Positions 61,331 to 64,000 of a DNA stretch of 64,000 bases are shown here, piece by piece (positions within the stretch are counted from its first letter, which is position 1; the number at the start of each line of letters is the position of its first letter). Made by a program: the position numbers and the translations under genes. Below the pieces are notes generated by a model. It saw nothing but the letters and a program-made list of their open reading frames with translations, ran no database searches and had not been told where the DNA came from. Source of the DNA: Phaeosaccion multiseriatum (lineage: Eukaryota; Ochrophyta, other classes); NCBI GenBank assembly GCA_965112735.1, contig OZ218958.1:496001-560000 (forward strand). The letters run 5' to 3'.

Positions 61331-64000
61331 GGTCGGGGTAGTGGCAGACTGGGTGCCCACGAGGCCCCAAGCACTCCGCCATCATCCGCAGGTGGAGGGG
61401 GCAGTATGCTTCATGGTGCGTATGGGAGCAGCTCCACAGAGGGGTGGCTGGGGGCTCGTGTGGCAGTTCATAAGGACCGCCGGGATGGGGAGAGGGTCAG
61501 GCTTGGGGGCGCCATGCTCGGGCAGGACGCAGCCTCGCAGGGGGTGTGGCGCTACTGGAGGAGAGTGAGCCTGGGGGTGGAGGGAGAGAGTGGACTGCTA
61601 CGACACTGCGAGAAGGTGAGGAGGGAGGGAGCGAGGGGTGTGGATGGAGGGTGACGGAGGGAGGGACGGAGGGAGGGTGAGGGAGGGTGAGGGAGGGTGA
61701 GGGAGGGGTAGGGACAGAGAGGGAGAGGGAGGGAGGGAGAGGGAGGATGAGGGTGGGTGGGTGGGTGGGTGGGATGGAGAGTGGGTAGGTATGTGGGAGG
61801 GAGTGTGAGGGAGGGCAGGAGGGAGGGAGTGAGGACGGGAGGCAGAGAGGAGAGAGCGAGGGAATTGTGATGGTCTCTCCAATGCGTGCTTACTCTGTCT
61901 TACGAAAGTCCTCCATCCCTCACCCCTTTCCCTCCGCCCCTCCCACCTCCCCCCCTCCTTCCCTCCCTCCCTCCCTCCCTTCCCCCCTCCGCAGCCCGAT
62001 GGTATCAACAGGGAGTTGACGGGCTTCTACCAAAACTGCGAGTGGAAGCTCGGCGTGAATCAGGAGCACAGCCGCCACAGAGTTGTGCTGGAGCCCAAGA
62101 TTCGCCCCCCGCCCCCACCCAGCTCCACCAAGGGAGGCAAGGGCAAGAGCGGTGTCACAGCCCAGGCGGTATCACCAACTGCTGCAGCTTCGACGGAGGA
62201 GCTTGGCAAGGCTTTGGCACGCAAGTGCTCGCAGTACATTGTCGACATTACTAAGCAGGTATGTGTGTGTGTGGGGAGGAAGGAAGCGAGCGAGGGAGAG
62301 GGAGGGGAGGGAGGGTAGGGAGTGAGGGAGAGGGAGGGCATTGCAGTTTCAGCCTCTGGGCACCCTTTTGTCTGGTTGCGGCATGTAACGTGGTGTTTTT
62401 CGTACCTGTGAATGTAATATTATATAACATAAATATAATGTGTTTTGCTCGAGCAGGAGACAAGGGCGGAGCAGGCGGCGTTGCTGACGGAGGGAGAGCC
62501 CGATGGGGAGGACGAGGAGGGAGAAGGAGAGGATGTGGAGGCGTGGGGGCTTGTGCCAGAGTTACCAGAGGGCGGAGGGAAGGAGGAAGAGGAGGTGGTG
62601 GATGAGGAGAAGGAGGAAACAGAGGAGGAGGAGGGCGAAGAGGAGCTTCACGCTCAAGCCTTGGCTGCGGCTCAGGAGGCGATGGTGTCAGGGGAAGGGG
62701 CTTCCCCGGGGGGCGCTGTGTTGAACCTCGGCCCCGGGGGGGTGACAGCGGAGGTGCTCCTTCATGGGCAGCACCGGAGAGAGGTGGCGCGAGAGGCCGT
62801 CCTGCTGGGTGAGTTGGTGGGGGCGCCCGGCCCTCCCTCCCTCCCTCCCTCCCTCCCTCCCTCCCTCCCTCCCTCCCTCCCTCCCTCCCTCCCTCCCTCC
62901 CTCCCTCCCTATCTCCCTCCCTCCCTCCCTCCCTCCCTATCTCCCTCCCTCCCTCCCTCCCTCCCTCGCTCCCTCCCTCCCTCCCTCCCTCCCTCCCTCT
63001 CACTCCCTCCCTCCCCCCCCATATGCCCCCATCTAACCGTTCCGTCCATGCCTCCTTCCCCAGTGACCCCCAAGGGCAATCGGCGCGGCTTCATGGTGAT
63101 CGTGGGCAAGGACCTTCTCTTCCTGCCCTCCCCACGATGGGATGAGGCGGAGGATGGGGCGGATCAGGGGGGGCTTGGAGGGCTGCTCAAGAACGAGGGC
63201 AGCAGGTCAGTACCTCGTGCTACGGAGGGAGGGAGGGAGTGATGGAGGGATGGAGGGAGGGAGCGAAGGAGGGAGGGAGTGAGTGAGTGAGGGAGGGAGG
63301 GAGGGAGGGAGGGAGGAGGGGACGGAGGAAGAGAAATGGAGAGGCATGTGAGGAGGGGGACCAGGGGTGAAGTCAGCCTTCATTCTCACCACGTATCCGA
63401 CCACACGATGACTCATGCTGGTGATTACCCTCACACCACCTCTCTCACCCGCCCCACCGCTCTGCTCCATCCTTCATATGCCTCTAATCACCCCCCATAT
63501 TCCTCTACCCCTCCCCCCCCCGTATACCTCTAATCAACCCATCTGCGAGCAGAGCCAAGCCGTACCAGTGGCCACTGTCTGCCGTGAGCGCTGTGTGGGA
63601 GCGGCGCTATCGCCTGAGGGATTCCGCGCTCGAGGTGTTCATGAGGAGGGGCAAGAGGAGGACCTTTTTCATTGACTTCGGGTCCGAGGTGAGTGCGTGG
63701 GCGTGTGTGGTGTTTTGTGTGTTGTTAAATGTTGGTGTGGATTGTGGTGTGTGGGTAAGGCTATTATTTGTCTCAATACTTCTCTCGGGTTCGCTCACTC
63801 GTTCGCTCGTCGTCATCATCATCTCTGTCCTCCTTTTACTTCCACAGTAACCTCACAACCTCACCACCTGACCCTGACCTAACGCCTCCTCCCTCCCTCC
63901 CTCCCCCCCCCCCATCCACGATCACCCCCCATCCACTGCCATCCCTTGCCATCTCTCACCCCCCCGTCCAGGCGGCCGACATGGAGCGCCGCAACGACTT
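49513..64000 (+). CDS. Giant BEACH-family protein, N-terminal part (runs off the edge)
   Basis: At least 26 exons (first 49513-49933, last partial 63972-64000) give 8015 nt, about 2671 residues, in one continuous frame. Exons: 50050-50178, 50509-51061, 51295-51552, 51946-52068, 52438-54088, 54481-54554, 54867-55330, 55685-55906, 56194-56820, 57035-57291, 57423-57495, 57697-57864, 58060-58175, 58314-58445, 58783-59412, 59517-59585, 59833-59941, 60093-60181, 60395-60713, 61008-61615, 61995-62258, 62457-62808, 63064-63205, 63553-63688. A concanavalin-like fold is suggested by FRGFTFCMWLRLE and GRWHLLSVSHTLPYLKRSTV. The PH-BEACH start is clear in ERRYRLRDSALEVFMRRGKR with FFIDFGSEAADMERRND. BEACH and WD40 parts should follow outside. 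Such proteins act in vesicle and membrane traffic. Poly-Gly, poly-Gln and poly-Ser tracts are many; small introns may be hidden in exons 4 and 6. Confidence 0.8.
50274..50465. repeat. CTCA array in the BEACH gene
   Basis: CTCACTCACTCA on the + strand (transcript sense), ending about 45 bp before the exon 3 acceptor. Confidence 0.95.
51128..51230. repeat. ACT triplet array
   Basis: TACTACTACT, about 33 units with one TGC interruption, in intron 3 of the BEACH gene, just upstream of the acceptor at 51294. Confidence 0.95.
54327..54462. repeat. CTGC/CTGT array in the BEACH gene
   Basis: Four CTGC units then CTGT with scattered CTGC, in transcript sense, ending 18 bp before the exon 7 acceptor. 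The same CTGT unit in transcript sense makes the 1-kb array in the tyrosinase-like gene. Confidence 0.93.
62830..63000. repeat. CCCT array in the BEACH gene
   Basis: CCCT units with a few TAT and CG interruptions, in transcript sense, between the exon 23 donor and the exon 24 acceptor. Confidence 0.95.

Overview
The window is nuclear DNA of a GC-rich eukaryote, most likely a photosynthetic stramenopile (heterokont alga). Six copies encode a fucoxanthin-chlorophyll a/c type antenna protein with a bipartite plastid leader whose signal-peptide cleavage site is followed by Phe (the ASAF-type motif of secondary red plastids). Two further proteins carry the same kind of leader. The other genes are intron-rich, spliced at GT-AG sites (with one likely GC-AG intron), and their introns are packed with simple-sequence repeats. 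I cannot name the species.

Region 1 (1-26994) is a tandem array. The repeat unit is about 4.6 kb: an antenna gene on the + strand and, converging on it, a gene on the - strand for a Cys-rich protein that looks targeted to the thylakoid lumen. The first unit is inverted, so antenna copies 1 and 2 are head to head. All six antenna copies encode the same 217-residue protein. Of the six partner genes only the last (25357-26994) reads through intact; the other five carry lost starts, stops, frameshifts or a missing 3' half. Two retroelement insertions interrupt the array: broken Copia pol fragments with a foldback (about 13.5-14.3 kb), and a young, internally deleted Copia LTR element (21040-24238) with identical 153-bp LTRs and a 5-bp target duplication. 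The young element sits inside the promoter of antenna copy 6.

Region 2 (27381-64000) holds five large or medium single-copy genes: a predicted multi-pass membrane protein of unknown family (+), a membrane-anchored tyrosinase-like copper protein of 852 residues in 9 exons (-), a plastid-targeted protein of unknown function with an Ala/Pro/Lys-rich tail and a SAP-like end in 10 exons (-), the large subunit of splicing factor U2AF in 9 exons (-), and the first 26 exons of a giant BEACH-family protein that runs off the right edge (+). Two gene pairs are divergent with almost equal spacers, 386 and 392 bp.

Common threads. The antenna and lumen genes are photosynthetic and may share divergent control regions. 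A TGACGT motif lies about 260 bp upstream of the ATG in five antenna copies; this is the core recognised by bZIP factors, including the aureochrome blue-light factors of stramenopiles. In the intron-rich genes, purine-rich repeats (in transcript sense) tend to sit beside donors and pyrimidine-rich repeats beside acceptors, with CTCA arrays just upstream of several acceptors. All exon models were worked out by hand from reading-frame phase and splice consensus; no alignment or transcript was available.
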